A stretch of DNA of 64,000 nt from Glycine soja (GCF_004193775.1 NC_041002.1:33701112-33765111), one strand, 5' to 3'; positions 10,981-21,750 are shown, counted from the stretch's first letter. Notes: a model not told the origin generated them from the letters alone. Numbers and translations are program-made.

Positions 10981-11460
10981 AACTGAAGGAGGTAGAAGGG
11001 GAGTCAAAGAGTGAGAGGGAGAGCGATAGAAATTCAAGAGAGGAGAGGGAGAGATATAAAAATTAAAAATGCATTCACTTCTAAGACGATTTAGAATAGG
11101 AGTCCATTGATGAGAAGGGGCTGGGGAAAGCTTGAACCCAATTCCTACAATGATGAATAAAAGTGCAATTAAAATTCTTGGGGAGTTATACATTTGTGTA
11201 TTGATAAGATTGTTCACTATTTCTTGAAGCTCGATCTCTGACAGTCTTCTAAGACAGTTTTTCAAAAACCGTCTTGGAATAACAACCATTCTAAGACGTT
11301 TTTCGCGAAATCGTCATGGAATAGTAGTTTCCAAGACAATTTTCATAAAACCGTTGAAAAACCCATATTTACAAAATTGCCATTGTTTTATATACTAAGA
11401 TGGTTCTTGAAGAACTGTTTCTGTTTCACCATAGTAGAAAATGTTTTTTTAGTAGTGGTA

Positions 11461-12060
11461 GAAGTCGTGTTATAATGGAAACAACCAACAACAATCACAA
11501 AGATATGTAGTTTCTTAGGTTTGGTAGGTTACTATAGAAAATTCATTGAAGGATTTTCTAAATTAATGTTGCCATTGATTAAGTTAACATGTAAAGGACA
11601 ACCTTTTATTTGGAGTAAAGAAAGTGAAAGAAGTTTTTAGGAATTAAAGAATAAACTGACCTCTGCACTTGTTTTGATATTACCAGATCTAGTAGGGAAG
11701 TTTAAGGTTTATTGCGATGCATCTAAGCAAGGTTTAGGATGCGTGCTAATGCAAGGAGGCAAGGTAGCTGCGTATGCTTCCAGACAATTGAGACAACATG
11801 AAGTGAACTACCCTACACCTGACCTAGAATTAGCTGCAATAGTGTTTGCCTTGAAAATATAGAGACATTATTTGTATGGTGCACAATTTGAGGTATTTAG
11901 TGATCATAAAAGTTTTAAGTACTTGTTTGATAAAAAATAATTCAATGAGACAACAAAGGTGGATGGAATTTCTTGAGGACTACAACTTTGAACTATGATA
12001 TCATCTTGGAAAGGCAACTGTTGTAGCAAATGCATTGAGTCGTAACTCTTTGCACATATC
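11461..12060 (+). pseudogene. Ty3/gypsy RT thumb and RNase H, decayed
   Basis: It resumes directly after the CACTA-1 target duplication. [16 protein letters not shown] is the RT connection, then WSKE and [29 protein letters not shown] carries the first RNase H aspartate, [17 protein letters not shown] follows, then [10 protein letters not shown], the second acidic block. A stop after FALK and later frame changes break it. DYNFE and KATVVANALS mark the usual end of gypsy RNase H near 12030. About three stops before 11660 come from single-base changes. It is a dead remnant of the outer gypsy element. Confidence 0.88.
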
Positions 12061-12747
12061 TCTTATTATGGTGAAGGAGATTGAGTTAATTGAATAATTT
12101 AGAGATTTACAGTTAGCTATGGAAATTAAACCTAAAAGCCTATGTTTGGGGATGCTGAAAATATCTAGTGGATTCTTGGAACGAATTAAAGAGGTACAAG
12201 GGGTTGATATGCTCTTACAGGAATAGATAAAAGAGAAGGAAGAAGGTAAAGGGTTAGAATTTCACAAAGATGCAACTGGAATCATCAGATTTAAAGGATT
12301 TATGTACCTAGAGGGGAAGGACTAAGAAAGTTGATCTTGGAAGTAGCACACAAAAGTAAATTAAGTGTCCATCCAGGAACCACAAAAATGTATCAAGATT
12401 TAAAGGAAATATTTTGGTGGCTTGGGATAAAGAAAGATGTGGTTGAATTTGTTACCTCCTGTTTAACTTGACAAAAAGCAAAAATTAAACATCATAAACC
12501 TTCAGGAAAGTTGCAATCTTTAGACATTTCAGAATGAAAATGGGACAGTATTTCAATGGATTTTGTTACTAGTTTGCCCAAAACATTAAGTAATCATGAT
12601 GCCCTATGGGTAATTGTAGATAGGTTGATTAAATTTGCTTATTTTCTACCCATTAACACCAAATTTTCTTTAGAAAAGTTAACTTAGTTGTATATAAAAG
12701 AAATTATTAGGCTACATGGTGTACCTTCTAGTATAGTCTCTGAAAGA
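12061..12747 (+). pseudogene. Ty3/gypsy integrase, N-terminal zinc domain and start of core
   Basis: SVHPGTTKMYQDLKE, then FWWLGIKKDVVEFVTSCLT, is the HHCC zinc-binding region; the second Cys of the CxxC pair has become a TGA stop (CLT-stop-QKAK). The catalytic core begins WDSISMDFVTSLPKT, with the first Asp of the D,D-35-E triad, followed by LWVIVDRLIKFAYFLP and RLHGVPSSIVSER. The frame is then cut by CACTA-2 at 12748. It continues at 34015 with no loss other than the 3-bp duplication. Stops at several points show it is inactive. Confidence 0.85.
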
Positions 12748-12769
12748 CACTACAAGAAAAATGACATAT

Positions 12770-13640
12770 GCCTATGGGGCTTTTGCCTACACACATAAAT
12801 TAGTGTAGGTAAAAGTCAAAAAATACGTATACCTACAATTGTTTGTTATAGGTAAAATTCAAAAATTTGTACTTACTATTATTTGGTGTAGGTAAAACTC
12901 AAAATAACTTCTACTTACAAATACTTAGTGTTGGTAAAATTTCAAAAAACTTATACCTATGATTATTTGGTATTGGTAAAATCTTATAAAACTTGTACCT
13001 ACAGTTCATTGGTGTAGATAAAGTTTAAAAAGTTTCTACCTTCAAATAATAGCATAGGTAAAATACCATAAAACAAATGCATATTAAAATGATTATTTTA
13101 AGAAAGTTAATCAGAAAATCAATAACATACATTATTCTCACTATTTTTCTCATATTAAAATAATTATTTTAATATATTAAAATAATTATTAATATACTGA
13201 AGAAAGAATAATAGAACCACACTTCAAATCATTTATGTATGTTCTTTAACATAATCCATTTAAGGCAGAAATTTATAATAAACATTTTCTTTTGTCGTCT
13301 TGGACCCAACCCTAAATTATTTAAAAAGATAAAAAAAAAGATAACATGTAATTTAATTGATTAAACAATTAATAATATCAAAACCCTAAATTATTGGGTC
13401 ACTAGAAACTCTCGAAATCTTTTTCTCGATTAAACGGTGTTTAGGATCAAGCTCCCTCTGACTCATCCACTGACACTAGATATTGTCGATCTCCGAGAAT
13501 CAAACATGTTGACTCCCGGTGATACCGGCACGAGGACACACCTCACCAAGCCACGAATCCTCGATGGTGGGAGCTTGATGCAGTGTTGTGAGAGAAATTA
13601 ATTCTTGATCTGAGGACTAATGAAGATAGGATGAAGGAGG
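12770..13640. repeat. CACTA-2 left subterminal repeats and unassigned DNA
   Basis: 12770-13080 holds about five degenerate units built on GTGTAGGTAAAA and TTTTACCTACA, alternating in orientation, the usual transposase-binding array of CACTA ends. 13080-13380 is AT-rich without features. 13390-13640 is less AT-rich and may be captured host DNA, but I cannot name it. Confidence 0.6.
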
Positions 13641-14731
13641 TGTTAGACAAGTGGCCTCAGATATCTTAAGAAGGGGGGGTTGAATTAAGATATTCGAAAC
13701 TGTTTCCCCTAATTAAAAATCTATTTCACTTTTTACTCAAGTTATGAATTCCCTTAATGACAATCTTCTTAAATATTAATTCAAATGAAACAATTTTAAT
13801 ATGAATATAAAGCAATAATAAATAAAGGAGATTAAGGGAAGAGAAAATGCAAACTCAGTTTTATACTGGTTCGGCCACACCCTTGTGCCTACGTCCAGTC
13901 CCCAAGCAACCCGCTTGAGAGTTCCACTATCTTGTAAATTCCTTTTACAAGTTCTAAACACACAAGGACAATCCTTCCTTTGTGTTTAGAGATCCTTTAC
14001 AACAAGAGACTCACAGTCTCTTAATCCCTTAGAGAATGAGAAGAAGAAGAAGAACAAATCTCTCTAGAAAGAGATGGATTTTACAGATTGAGCACTCAAA
14101 TAATTCCTTAATGAATTGCAATTGAATTGGTCAAGGAATTCTTAAGAGGATAAAATGAATTTGCTCTTTGTGAGGATAAACACTTTGTTGTTCTGAAAAT
14201 CTCTGAGCAATTTTGTGTTTAAGTCACATATATATAGACCATTGGTGGTCATGAATAAAGCCTTTGAAAAGTTGTGACTCTTGAAATTATTTTTCTGAAA
14301 ATCCTGTCTGGTAATCGATTACAGTAATTGTGTAATCGATTACAGCTTTTAAAATTTGAATTAAAACGTTTACTAACTGCTGGTAATCGATTACCAAAAT
14401 TGTGTAATCGATTACACAGTCTAAAATTTCGAATTCAAATTTTTGTAGCTGTTATAAAACGTATTTGGCCACTGGTAATCGATTACATCCTCTGGTAATC
14501 GATTACCAGAGAGTAAAACCTTTGAGAAACACTTTTTAATTTAAATCACTTGGCCAAACCTTTGCTAATTCAATTAGGAATTCCCTTCCTAATATTCTAG
14601 TGATCATCTTGATGTTGTGACTTGTAATCTTGAAGTATTGTCTTGAATTTTAATCTTGAAAAGCCCATTTGCATCAATTGCAACACATCATCATGATCAT
14701 CATCAAAACATCAAAGCCAATTGCATCTACA
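13641..14731 (-). repeat. 3' LTR of the SIRE-like copia element
   Basis: 1,091 bp, from TGTTAGACAAGTGGCCTC to CCAATTGCATCTACA as read on the + strand. It carries a 7-G tract, the TTTTATACTGGTTCGGC block (about 13859), a TATA box and the palindrome module. It differs from the other LTR by 10 substitutions. Confidence 0.95.
14228..14505 (-). promoter_or_regulatory. U3 palindrome module plus TATA box (3' LTR)
   Basis: Cores TAATCGATTA start at 14312/14333, 14384/14405 and 14476/14496 (spacings 21, 21 and 20). All six are perfect palindromes. The TATA box CTATATATATG (14227-14237, minus) lies 75 bp downstream in sense. Confidence 0.65.
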
Positions 14732-14745
14732 ATCTCCCCCTTTTT
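14732..14745 (-). other. Polypurine tract of the SIRE-like copia element
   Basis: On the minus strand, AAAAAGGGGGAGAT directly precedes the 3' LTR (TGTAGATGC...). This is the plus-strand primer for reverse transcription and fixes the element's direction. Confidence 0.9.
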
Positions 14746-15183
14746 GATGATGACAATACAATACCTGAAATCAAGATTCAAGCAAGCAACAAACAATTGT
14801 ATATAGATAAAATGTGCATGCGTTTACTCCCCCTATATTTCGGAATACATGATCACTTGATTTCTAAGTTTGTTAAGCAACCTTTTCTCCCCCTTTGGCA
14901 ACATCAAAAAGCCAAAGAACTCGGAAATCAACACAGATATAACAATGGAGTAGCAAGATATAAATATCAGAGTATTAAACACAATAAGCCAAACTCACAA
15001 ACAAGAAATAATCAAACCAGAATTCAAATAACATAAAATGTCAACAACCACAAAATATCCAAGACTGAAATTTAAAAACCAAAAGATAAATAAGCAAAGT
15101 ACTTAGCATAATAATGTAAATTCTAAGAAACTAAAAGCCAAAATACACGGCTTATAAAAAGACATATAGTCAGAAACTAAAAT
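14746..15183 (-). other. 3' untranslated internal region of the copia element
   Basis: AT-rich sequence between the extra ORF and the polypurine tract, with further CTCCCCC tracts at about 14827 and 14888 that could act as secondary polypurine sites. A + frame at 14656-15036 is antisense and not supported as a gene. Confidence 0.6.
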
Positions 15184-16298
15184 CTAAGAAGATGGAGGTG
15201 GTGGAGGAAGATCAAAACTCTGACGAATGTATCCGACATCCTCTTCAAGCTGTGTAAGGCGAATGTCCATACCGGCAAAGCGTGAATCTAACGAGTCGAA
15301 GCGGTCACCAACATAAGAACGAAGACCCCGTAATTCGGAGAGGACTTCATTCATGAGTGCGGAATCTTCACGTTGAGGGGGAGGTGAAGGAGTACGTTCA
15401 TCTTGAGGAGGGAGTGCATCCTTCTTCAGCCATTGTCCATTCCGATCTTTACGATACCCAAAGGAGGTCACTGCACCAGCACCAATTGCAAAGGAACGCT
15501 TGACTTGAACAAAGGGTTCATCATCAAGCGGAATTTGAAAATGACGCAAAAATAGAGTAATCAAATGTGGATAAGGAAGAGGTGCATTGGCCCGTAATGC
15601 CTTATGCATTCGGTACCGAACCAAATGGGCCCAGTCGATCTGACGACCGGTAAGAAAAGACCACATAAGAATCAAATCCTCCTCAGAGGCTTGTGCTAAA
15701 TTTGAAGACCGGAGAAGCAAAATTCTAACAATGATATAATGCATGATGCGATTATCAAAAGTTAATGACCCGGCCAGCAATCTACCGGTCATTTCAGCTT
15801 GATCATTGCAGACCATGCGACGAGCATCATGACTTGAATAATGGTGCCCTCAAAAGGTGCACCTTGACTGGGTAAATGAGTCAAAGAAAAGAAAAGTGAC
15901 TGATCAATGACCATAGAAGTACCATGCACCTCAGACAAAATAATACCATCCTGAATTTTTAAATTGCAGTAGAAGACCTTAACAAGTTCAGGATAATATG
16001 GCAATTTTAATGACATGAAATCAACAAGACCAGAATTTTGAAACACTTGATAGCAATCAAACGTTTCATCATTAAAGAACTCTACGTCTAGGTACTTAGG
16101 ATCTAAGATTATTCTAGAAGAAAACTGAGAAAGGTACCGTAGACGTTGATCATCGGATGAAAACAGTGTTGATGATCTTGGAGATGACAAAGAAGGAGGA
16201 ATAGGTGTTGTGGGTGCTCCGGATGGGCCGTGATGGCGATGGGCAGCAGCGGTAGCGGTGGAGGATGATCCCTTTCTCTTCTTTGATGGATCTGCCAT
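15184..16298 (-). pseudogene. Extra ORF (putative plant transposon protein type) in env position, frameshifted
   Basis: The reading begins at ATG 16298 with MADPSKKRKGSS, a basic nuclear-localisation-like patch in a Ser/Ala-rich N terminus. It then runs LRYLSQFSSRIILDPKYLD, VDFMSLKLPYYPELVKVFYC and DQSLFFSLTHLPSQG. A single-base loss near 15829-15832 shifts the frame: the first part ends at 15789, and the second (from about 15830 to 15184) continues MVCNDQAEMTGRLLAG, LLLRSSNLAQASEEDLILMW and QIDWAHLVRYRMHKALR. The C terminus (residues about 300-365) is a likely coiled coil (VLSELRGLRSYVGDRFDSLD), ending in a Pro/Ser tail. The middle resembles the domain annotated in legumes as putative plant transposon protein (Pfam PF20167, from memory). 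It has no signal peptide or transmembrane helix, so it is unlikely to be a true envelope. Intact length would be about 370 residues. Confidence 0.75.
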
Positions 16299-16377
16299 TT
16301 GATGAAGTTTTTCTGGATTTTGATCGATGGAAGTGAAAGAGGAGTGAAAAAGAGGAAGATTGGGCTTTACGGGACAT
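16150..16377 (-). other. Upstream ORF overlapping the extra ORF start
   Basis: An ATG at 16377 opens a 75-codon frame that overlaps the extra ORF's ATG (16298) out of frame. It is the first ATG downstream of the internal TATA box. It could dampen translation of the extra ORF, or it could mark a decayed true start. The composition (Ser- and basic-rich) gives no functional clue. Confidence 0.35.
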
Positions 16378-16478
16378 GATTTGGTGAAGAATTGAGTGAG
16401 AATCGAAGGTTTGAAGTTCTAGGTATGGAGGAAAACGTGGAGGATGCTTTGGCTGCGCAGCAGCTCTGATTTCGTGAG

Positions 16479-16631
16479 TATTTATAGAAGATGACGCATT
16501 GTAATCGATTACAGGTATTGGTAATCGATTACAGGCCCAATAAGCCTTCTGGTAATCGATTACAGGATGTTGTAATCGATTATAGGCTGCCTGTTCATGT
16601 GTAATCGATTACACTGGATGGTAATCGATTA
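16479..16631 (-). promoter_or_regulatory. Internal palindrome module and TATA box upstream of the extra ORF
   Basis: Cores start at 16502/16522, 16553/16573 and 16602/16622, all spaced exactly 20 bp. The minus-strand TATAAATA box is at 16479-16486, only 15 bp downstream of the module and about 180 nt upstream of the extra ORF's ATG (16298). The arrangement copies the LTR promoters but is more compact (about 50 bp between pairs, against 72-122 in the LTRs). It suggests the extra ORF is made from its own mRNA. This is inferred from sequence only. Confidence 0.6.
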
Positions 16632-16872
16632 CCAGAGCCTATCCTAGGCTAGTTTCTTAAGAGAATATCTATATTTATGCTCAAATACATCCTATATGAC
16701 TAATTTTCACTACTAATACACTAAACTCAATCATTCAATTATTATATACACAAGAAATCATAAATTATATCATAAAAACAAGAATTTAAACAAGATCAAA
16801 CAAAACCATCTATAATCAAAAGGTAAGAGTAAATCAACCAATCAATCAACCATTCAATCAACCAATCAATCC
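16632..16872 (-). other. Spacer between pol stop and internal promoter module
   Basis: About 240 bp of AT-rich sequence between the pol stop and the palindrome module. Short CAATCAACCAAT-like repeats lie at about 16830-16870. No ORF. Confidence 0.5.
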
Positions 16873-19800
16873 CTATTCTTCTAAATCTCTTACATCTAAG
16901 AGACCTAATTCTCTTCTAATAGAGAAGAACACTTCCTTGGGGAGAGGTTTAGTGAAAATATCAGCAAGTTGATTCTTAGTATCAACAAATTCTAATACAC
17001 AATCTCCCTTTAGGACATGATCTCTAAGAAAGTGGTGTCTAATCTCTATATGTTTAGTTCTAGAGTGTTGAACTGGGTTTTTGGATAGATTTATGGCACT
17101 AGTATTATCACACTTAATAGGTATGCGATCAAGAATGATGCCATAGTCAGATAATTGTTGCTTCATCCATAAAATTTGTGCACAACAACTACCGGCAGAG
17201 ATATACTCCGCTTCAGCAGTAGATAAAGCAACACTGTTTTGTTTCTTACTATGCCATGAGACAAAAGCCGATCCAATAAATTGACAAGTTCCACTTGTAC
17301 TTTTTCTATCAGTTTTAGATCCGGCAAAATCAGAATCAGAATATCCTATTAAGTTACATGTTGAATTCTTAGGATACCATAATCCTAAATTGATTGTTCC
17401 TAATAGATATCTCATGATTCTCTTTACTGCACTTAAATGTGATTGTTTGGGGTTGGATTGAAACCTAGCACACATGCATACACTAAACATAATATCAGGT
17501 CTACTAGCAGATAAATAAAGAAGAGATCCGATCATACCTCGATATTGTTTTATGTCTATAGACTGACCAGATTCATCTTTATCTAAGTAACAATTAGTGC
17601 TCATCGGTGTAGACATGTGTTTTGCACTATCCATCCCAAATCTTTTGATCAATTCCTTGCAGTATTTGGATTGATTGATGAATATACCTTCTTGAGTTTG
17701 CTTGATTTGTAATCCCAGAAAGTACTTTAGTTCTCCCATCATTGACATTTCAAATTCACTTTGCATATCAAGGGAAAACTCCTTGCACAATGAATCATTA
17801 GTGGATCCAAAAATTATATCATCAACATATATTTGAACCAACAAAATATCATTATGCTTTCTCTTTATGAACAATGTGGTATCCACTTTACCTCTGGAGA
17901 AATCTTTTTCTAGAAGAAAATTGCTTAATCGTTCATACCATGCCCTAGGGGCTTGTTTCAAACCATAAAGAGCCTTTTGTAATTTATAAACATGGTTTGG
18001 TTTATCAGGAATTTCAAAACCAGGGGGTTGTTCAACATATACCTCTTCTTGAATTAAGCCATTTAGAAAGGCACTCTTAACATCCATTTGATAAAGTTTA
18101 AAATTCATTATGGATGCATATGCCAATAGCATTCTAATGGCTTCTAATCTTGCAACATGAGCATATGTTTCTTCATAGTCTATTCCTTCTTCTTGATTAT
18201 ACCCTTTTGCTACTAACCTGGCTTTATTTCTAATAATTATACCATGTTCATCTAATTTATTTCTAAAAACCCATTTTGTTCCTATGATAGGATAATTTTC
18301 AGGTTTTTCTACTAATTTCCACACATTATTTCTTTTAAATTGGTTTAATTCTTCTTGCATGGCAATGATCCAATTATCATCTATTATGGCTTCTTTTATA
18401 TTTTTAGGTTCAATCATGGATACAAAAGCCATATTATTGCATAAATCTTTAAGAGAGTGTCTAGTTGTTACCCCTTTTGAGATATCACCAATAATGTTGT
18501 CGAGGGGATGATCTCTTGAAGTTTTCCATTCTCTTGGGAGTGCATCATTGGATTTGACTTCTTCTGGAGGATCTTCATTGTTTCCTTTGTCATTTCCTTT
18601 GGAATCTTGTTCATGAATGTTCATATGTTCTAAAGAATCTGCAATGTCATCTAGCATATTCTTTCTTGACAATATAGCATTAGATTCATCAAAGGTAACA
18701 TGAATGGATTCCTCTATATTCATAGTTCTCTTATTATATATTCTATATGCTTTGCTTTGTAATGAATATCCAAGAAAAATGCCTTCATCAGATTTTGCAT
18801 CGAATTTTCCTAGATTATCTTTACCATTATTAAGTACAAAGCACTTGCAACCAAAAACATGTAGATGAGAAATATTAGGTTTTCTACCATTAAATAACTC
18901 ATATGGGGTTTTCTTTAAAATAGGTCTTATCAAGGCCCTATTCATGATGTAACATGCAGTATTGACAGCTTCAGCCCAAAAATACTTTGGAAGAGAAGTA
19001 TCATTTAATAAAGTTCTTGCAATTTCTTCCAATGACCTATTTTTCCTCTCAACAACTCCATTTTGTTGAGGGGTTCTTGGTGCAGAAAAATTATGTTCAA
19101 TACCATGTTCATCACAAAATAATTCAAAATCTTTATTTTCAAATTCACCCCCATGATCACTTCTAATGGATGCAATCTTGAGATTTTTCTTGTTTTGTAT
19201 GACTTTAGCAAGTTTCCTAAATGCTTGGAATGAATCACTTTTATGTGTAATAAATAGTGTCCAAGTATATCTAGAGAAATCATCAACTATAACTAGAGCA
19301 TAGTAATTTCCTCCAAAACTCATGGTTCTAGATGGACCAAATAGATCCATATGCAATAACTGTAATGGTCGAGTGGTTGAAACAACATTTTTAGGTTTGA
19401 ATGAGACTCTTGTTTGTTTGCCCTTTTGACATGCATCACATAGTTTATCTTTTTCAAATTTCAATTTAGGCAAACCAACTACTAAATCTTTTGAAATTAA
19501 CTTATTTAAGTGATCCATGTTTATGTGAGCAATTCTTTTATGCCATAACCATGGATCATCATCTTTACTAAGAAAGCAATGATTGTTTTCTTGTTTTATG
19601 CTTAAGTCTATCATGTAAACATTATTGACTCTATGTCCTACATGCTTTATATTAATGTCATGCTTATGTTCTATAAGACATTTCTGAGAATCAAATGATA
19701 CTAGATAGCCTTTGTCACATAGTTGACTAACGCTAAGCAGGTTGTGCTTAAGGCCTTCAACAAGTAGAACATTTTCGATGGAGTTTGAAGAATTTGTACC

Positions 19801-19965
19801 TATTTTACCCACTCCAAGAATTCTACCTTTGTTGTTCTCACCATATGTTACATGCCCGCTTTTCTTTGGAGATATATATGTAAAATTTGATGCATCTCCA
19901 GTCATATGTTTTGAGCATCCGCTATCTATGTACCACTTCTTTCTCAAAGACACCTGCATAATCAA
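16873..19965 (-). CDS. Copia polyprotein: protease, integrase, reverse transcriptase, RNase H
   Basis: About 1,030 codons without a stop. Protease: [14 protein letters not shown], with the catalytic DSG at residues 14-16. The GAG-pre-integrase zinc region ([15 protein letters not shown]...CDACQKGKQ) is near 137-190. The integrase core has LLHMDLFG (D about 205), IRSDHGGEF (D about 270) and [12 protein letters not shown] (E about 308). RT runs from about 545 ([16 protein letters not shown]) with [12 protein letters not shown] and the catalytic YVDD at about 711-714. RNase H follows with [16 protein letters not shown] and the terminal ADIFTKPLP. All catalytic residues look present. The first ATG is at 19959, two bases after the gag TGA, and pol is in the -1 frame relative to gag. 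Expression would need frameshifting or reinitiation, or an A was lost from the run of five A at the junction. Confidence 0.93.
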   Translation of the reverse strand: MIMQVSLRKKWYIDSGCSKHMTGDASNFTYISPKKSGHVTYGENNKGRILGVGKIGTNSSNSIENVLLVEGLKHNLLSVSQLCDKGYLVSFDSQKCLIEHKHDINIKHVGHRVNNVYMIDLSIKQENNHCFLSKDDDPWLWHKRIAHINMDHLNKLISKDLVVGLPKLKFEKDKLCDACQKGKQTRVSFKPKNVVSTTRPLQLLHMDLFGPSRTMSFGGNYYALVIVDDFSRYTWTLFITHKSDSFQAFRKLAKVIQNKKNLKIASIRSDHGGEFENKDFELFCDEHGIEHNFSAPRTPQQNGVVERKNRSLEEIARTLLNDTSLPKYFWAEAVNTACYIMNRALIRPILKKTPYELFNGRKPNISHLHVFGCKCFVLNNGKDNLGKFDAKSDEGIFLGYSLQSKAYRIYNKRTMNIEESIHVTFDESNAILSRKNMLDDIADSLEHMNIHEQDSKGNDKGNNEDPPEEVKSNDALPREWKTSRDHPLDNIIGDISKGVTTRHSLKDLCNNMAFVSMIEPKNIKEAIIDDNWIIAMQEELNQFKRNNVWKLVEKPENYPIIGTKWVFRNKLDEHGIIIRNKARLVAKGYNQEEGIDYEETYAHVARLEAIRMLLAYASIMNFKLYQMDVKSAFLNGLIQEEVYVEQPPGFEIPDKPNHVYKLQKALYGLKQAPRAWYERLSNFLLEKDFSRGKVDTTLFIKRKHNDILLVQIYVDDIIFGSTNDSLCKEFSLDMQSEFEMSMMGELKYFLGLQIKQTQEGIFINQSKYCKELIKRFGMDSAKHMSTPMSTNCYLDKDESGQSIDIKQYRGMIGSLLYLSASRPDIMFSVCMCARFQSNPKQSHLSAVKRIMRYLLGTINLGLWYPKNSTCNLIGYSDSDFAGSKTDRKSTSGTCQFIGSAFVSWHSKKQNSVALSTAEAEYISAGSCCAQILWMKQQLSDYGIILDRIPIKCDNTSAINLSKNPVQHSRTKHIEIRHHFLRDHVLKGDCVLEFVDTKNQLADIFTKPLPKEVFFSIRRELGLLDVRDLEE

Positions 19966-21698
19966 GTTTTTGACTTAGGTACCCAAATTTTATTGGGTCC
20001 TTCCATGTTAGTATAAACTGAGGATCCTTTTGGGACCCATATCATTTTAATGTTACTGTAATTTTTCTTGAAGTAGCAAGTTGATATGCCATGTCCTCTT
20101 CTTCCACAGTAAAAACAAGTGATAGAATTAGAATTACATTTTTGTGTGGAAGTGGAAAAGTTTTTATGAACCTTTTGTTGTTTTTCAGATTTATACCCTA
20201 GTCCATTTTTATTAGACACATATCTTTGTTTACTTAATATAACATCTAAATTATTTCTACTATATGAAAATTTTGCAAGTGAATTTTTCAACTCTTTAAT
20301 TTCTTTTACATATTTATCACAACAACTACAAGAATCTGTTATTTTCTTGTCATTAATAGTGGAGATATTAACTTTTTCATTTGTTTTAGAGATTGAGACT
20401 TCATTTCTAAGAAGATCTAATTCTTTGTTTAATTTCGAAATTTCATTTTCTAAATTTGAAATTGTTTTCTTTGATGATGAAACTAATTTTGCAAGTTTAA
20501 TTGATTCTTTATGCACATCATCAAATGCATCTTGCAATTCATCAAAAGAAATAGATAAGTTGTTTGAAGATGTTACCTCTTCATCACTTTCGTAACTTTT
20601 GGCCATAAGGCAGAGATTTATCTCTTCATTTTCAGAATCTTCAGAGGATTCCAAATCATTTTCATCCCATGTGATGTATGCTTTCTTCAGTTTCTTTTCA
20701 CTATGATTTTTCTTTTCAGATTTTTCCATCTTTTTCTTGAAGATGGGACAATCAACCCTCAGATGTCCAGGTTGATTGCATTCAAAGCATTTTACAATAG
20801 AGGATGAATTTTCTATCCTTCTCTTTGATTTAAAATTTGGTCGCCTCTGATTTCCTCTTACTTTAAGAAACTTGTTGAATCTTTTTACAAAGAGACTTAG
20901 ATCATCATCATCATCATCTGGATCATTATCCTGATCACTTTCTTCTTGAATTGAGGATGATGCTTTAAGAGCAATTCCTTTCTTTTTCTTGTCATTTTCT
21001 TCATTTTGGTGCAATCTCAATAGTTCCATCTCGTGTTCCTACAACTTACCAAATAAAGTGGCAAGAGACATGTTAGACAAATCTCTTGATTCAGAAATGG
21101 CCGTTACTTTGGGTTTCCATTCTCTACTTAAACATCTTAACACCTTGTTTATAAGATCCTCATTTTGAAATTCTTTGCCTAAGGCTGCTAGATAATTTAC
21201 TATATGTGTAAATCTCTTTTGCATACTCTGAATATTTTCATTTGCATTCATTCTAAATAATTCATACTCATGAGTTAGTGCATTTATCCTAGATCTTTTA
21301 ACATCTGTTCTTCCTTCATGTGTTAATCGAAGAGTGTCCCACATTTCCCTAGCACTCTTACAATTTGAAACCCTGAAATATTCATCCATTCCTAGGGCAG
21401 ATGTTATTATGTTTTTGGCTTTTAAGTTGTATTGTACTCGTTTTCTATCCTCTTCAGACCATCTATCTCTAGGTTTTTCTATGGTTATGCTTTCACTTGA
21501 TGAACTACCATCTATTGAAACTCTTTCTACTGTGGTGGGTATATAAGGCCCTATTTCTATGGCTTCCTAGATATTTAGATCTATTGCCTCGATAAAAATT
21601 TGCATTCGGGTTTTCTAGTAGTGGTAACCCTCTCCATTAAAGATTGGAGGTCTATTGATAGAATTCCCTTCCGGAAATAAGGAATTTGCTGAGGCCAT
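19962..21698 (-). pseudogene. Copia gag with three nonsense codons
   Basis: The frame opens at ATG 21698 (MASANSLFPEG...) and runs to TGA at 19962. It is broken by in-frame TAG at codons 28 (21617-21615), 44 (21569-21567) and 220 (21041-21039). The open parts are 21389-21039 (retrotransposon gag core: MDEYFRVSNCKSAREMWDTL, EYELFRM, ENIQSMQKRFTHIVNYL) and 21029-19962. The latter has an acidic stretch, two CCHC zinc knuckles (CFECNQPGHLRVDC; CFYCGRRGHGISTC) and a Lys-rich coiled region between them. At codons 28 and 44 the family has Trp, and at 220 a Gln is expected, so all three fit C-to-T decay. No full-length gag can be made without readthrough. Confidence 0.9.
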
Positions 21699-21736
21699 CT
21701 TTTTCTTGAAGTTTCTAAACTTTATACAAGAATGAA

Positions 21737-21748
21737 GCTCTGATACCA
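21737..21748 (-). other. Primer-binding site, initiator Met tRNA
   Basis: On the minus strand TGGTATCAGAGC, one base from the 5' LTR end, matches the 3' end of plant initiator-Met tRNA and is the start of minus-strand synthesis. Confidence 0.95.
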
Positions 21749-21750
21749 CT

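Larger units (their letters stand above)
8018..11457. mobile_element. CACTA-1: non-autonomous CACTA transposon with captured gene fragments
   Basis: The ends are CACTACTAGAAAAAATG and ...CATTTTCTACTA-type on the opposite strand (the + strand ends AATGTTTTTTTAGTAGTG). They are flanked by a perfect 3-bp duplication GTA (8015-8017 and 11458-11460), as expected for CACTA elements. Subterminal repeats of the CTAAGACGGTTTTC/GAAAACCGTCTTAG type lie at about 8040-8340 and 11080-11400. No transposase is present. The core holds exon-like pieces of a Ca2+-ATPase and a DEAD-box helicase (listed separately). Soybean has a known precedent for CACTA elements that collect gene fragments (Tgm-Express1). Confidence 0.9.

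Noticed and set aside
10855..11289. Minus-strand 144-codon frame in CACTA-1
   Set aside because: Covers the subterminal repeats of the transposon and shows no domain-like text.
14656..15036. + strand 126-codon frame
   Set aside because: Starts inside the copia LTR and runs antisense through the 3' untranslated region; low-complexity composition.
19742..19978. + strand open frame in the copia pol region
   Set aside because: Antisense to the well-supported polyprotein; no domain of its own.
20347..20595. + strand open frame in gag
   Set aside because: Shadow of the Lys/Asn-rich gag coding sequence.
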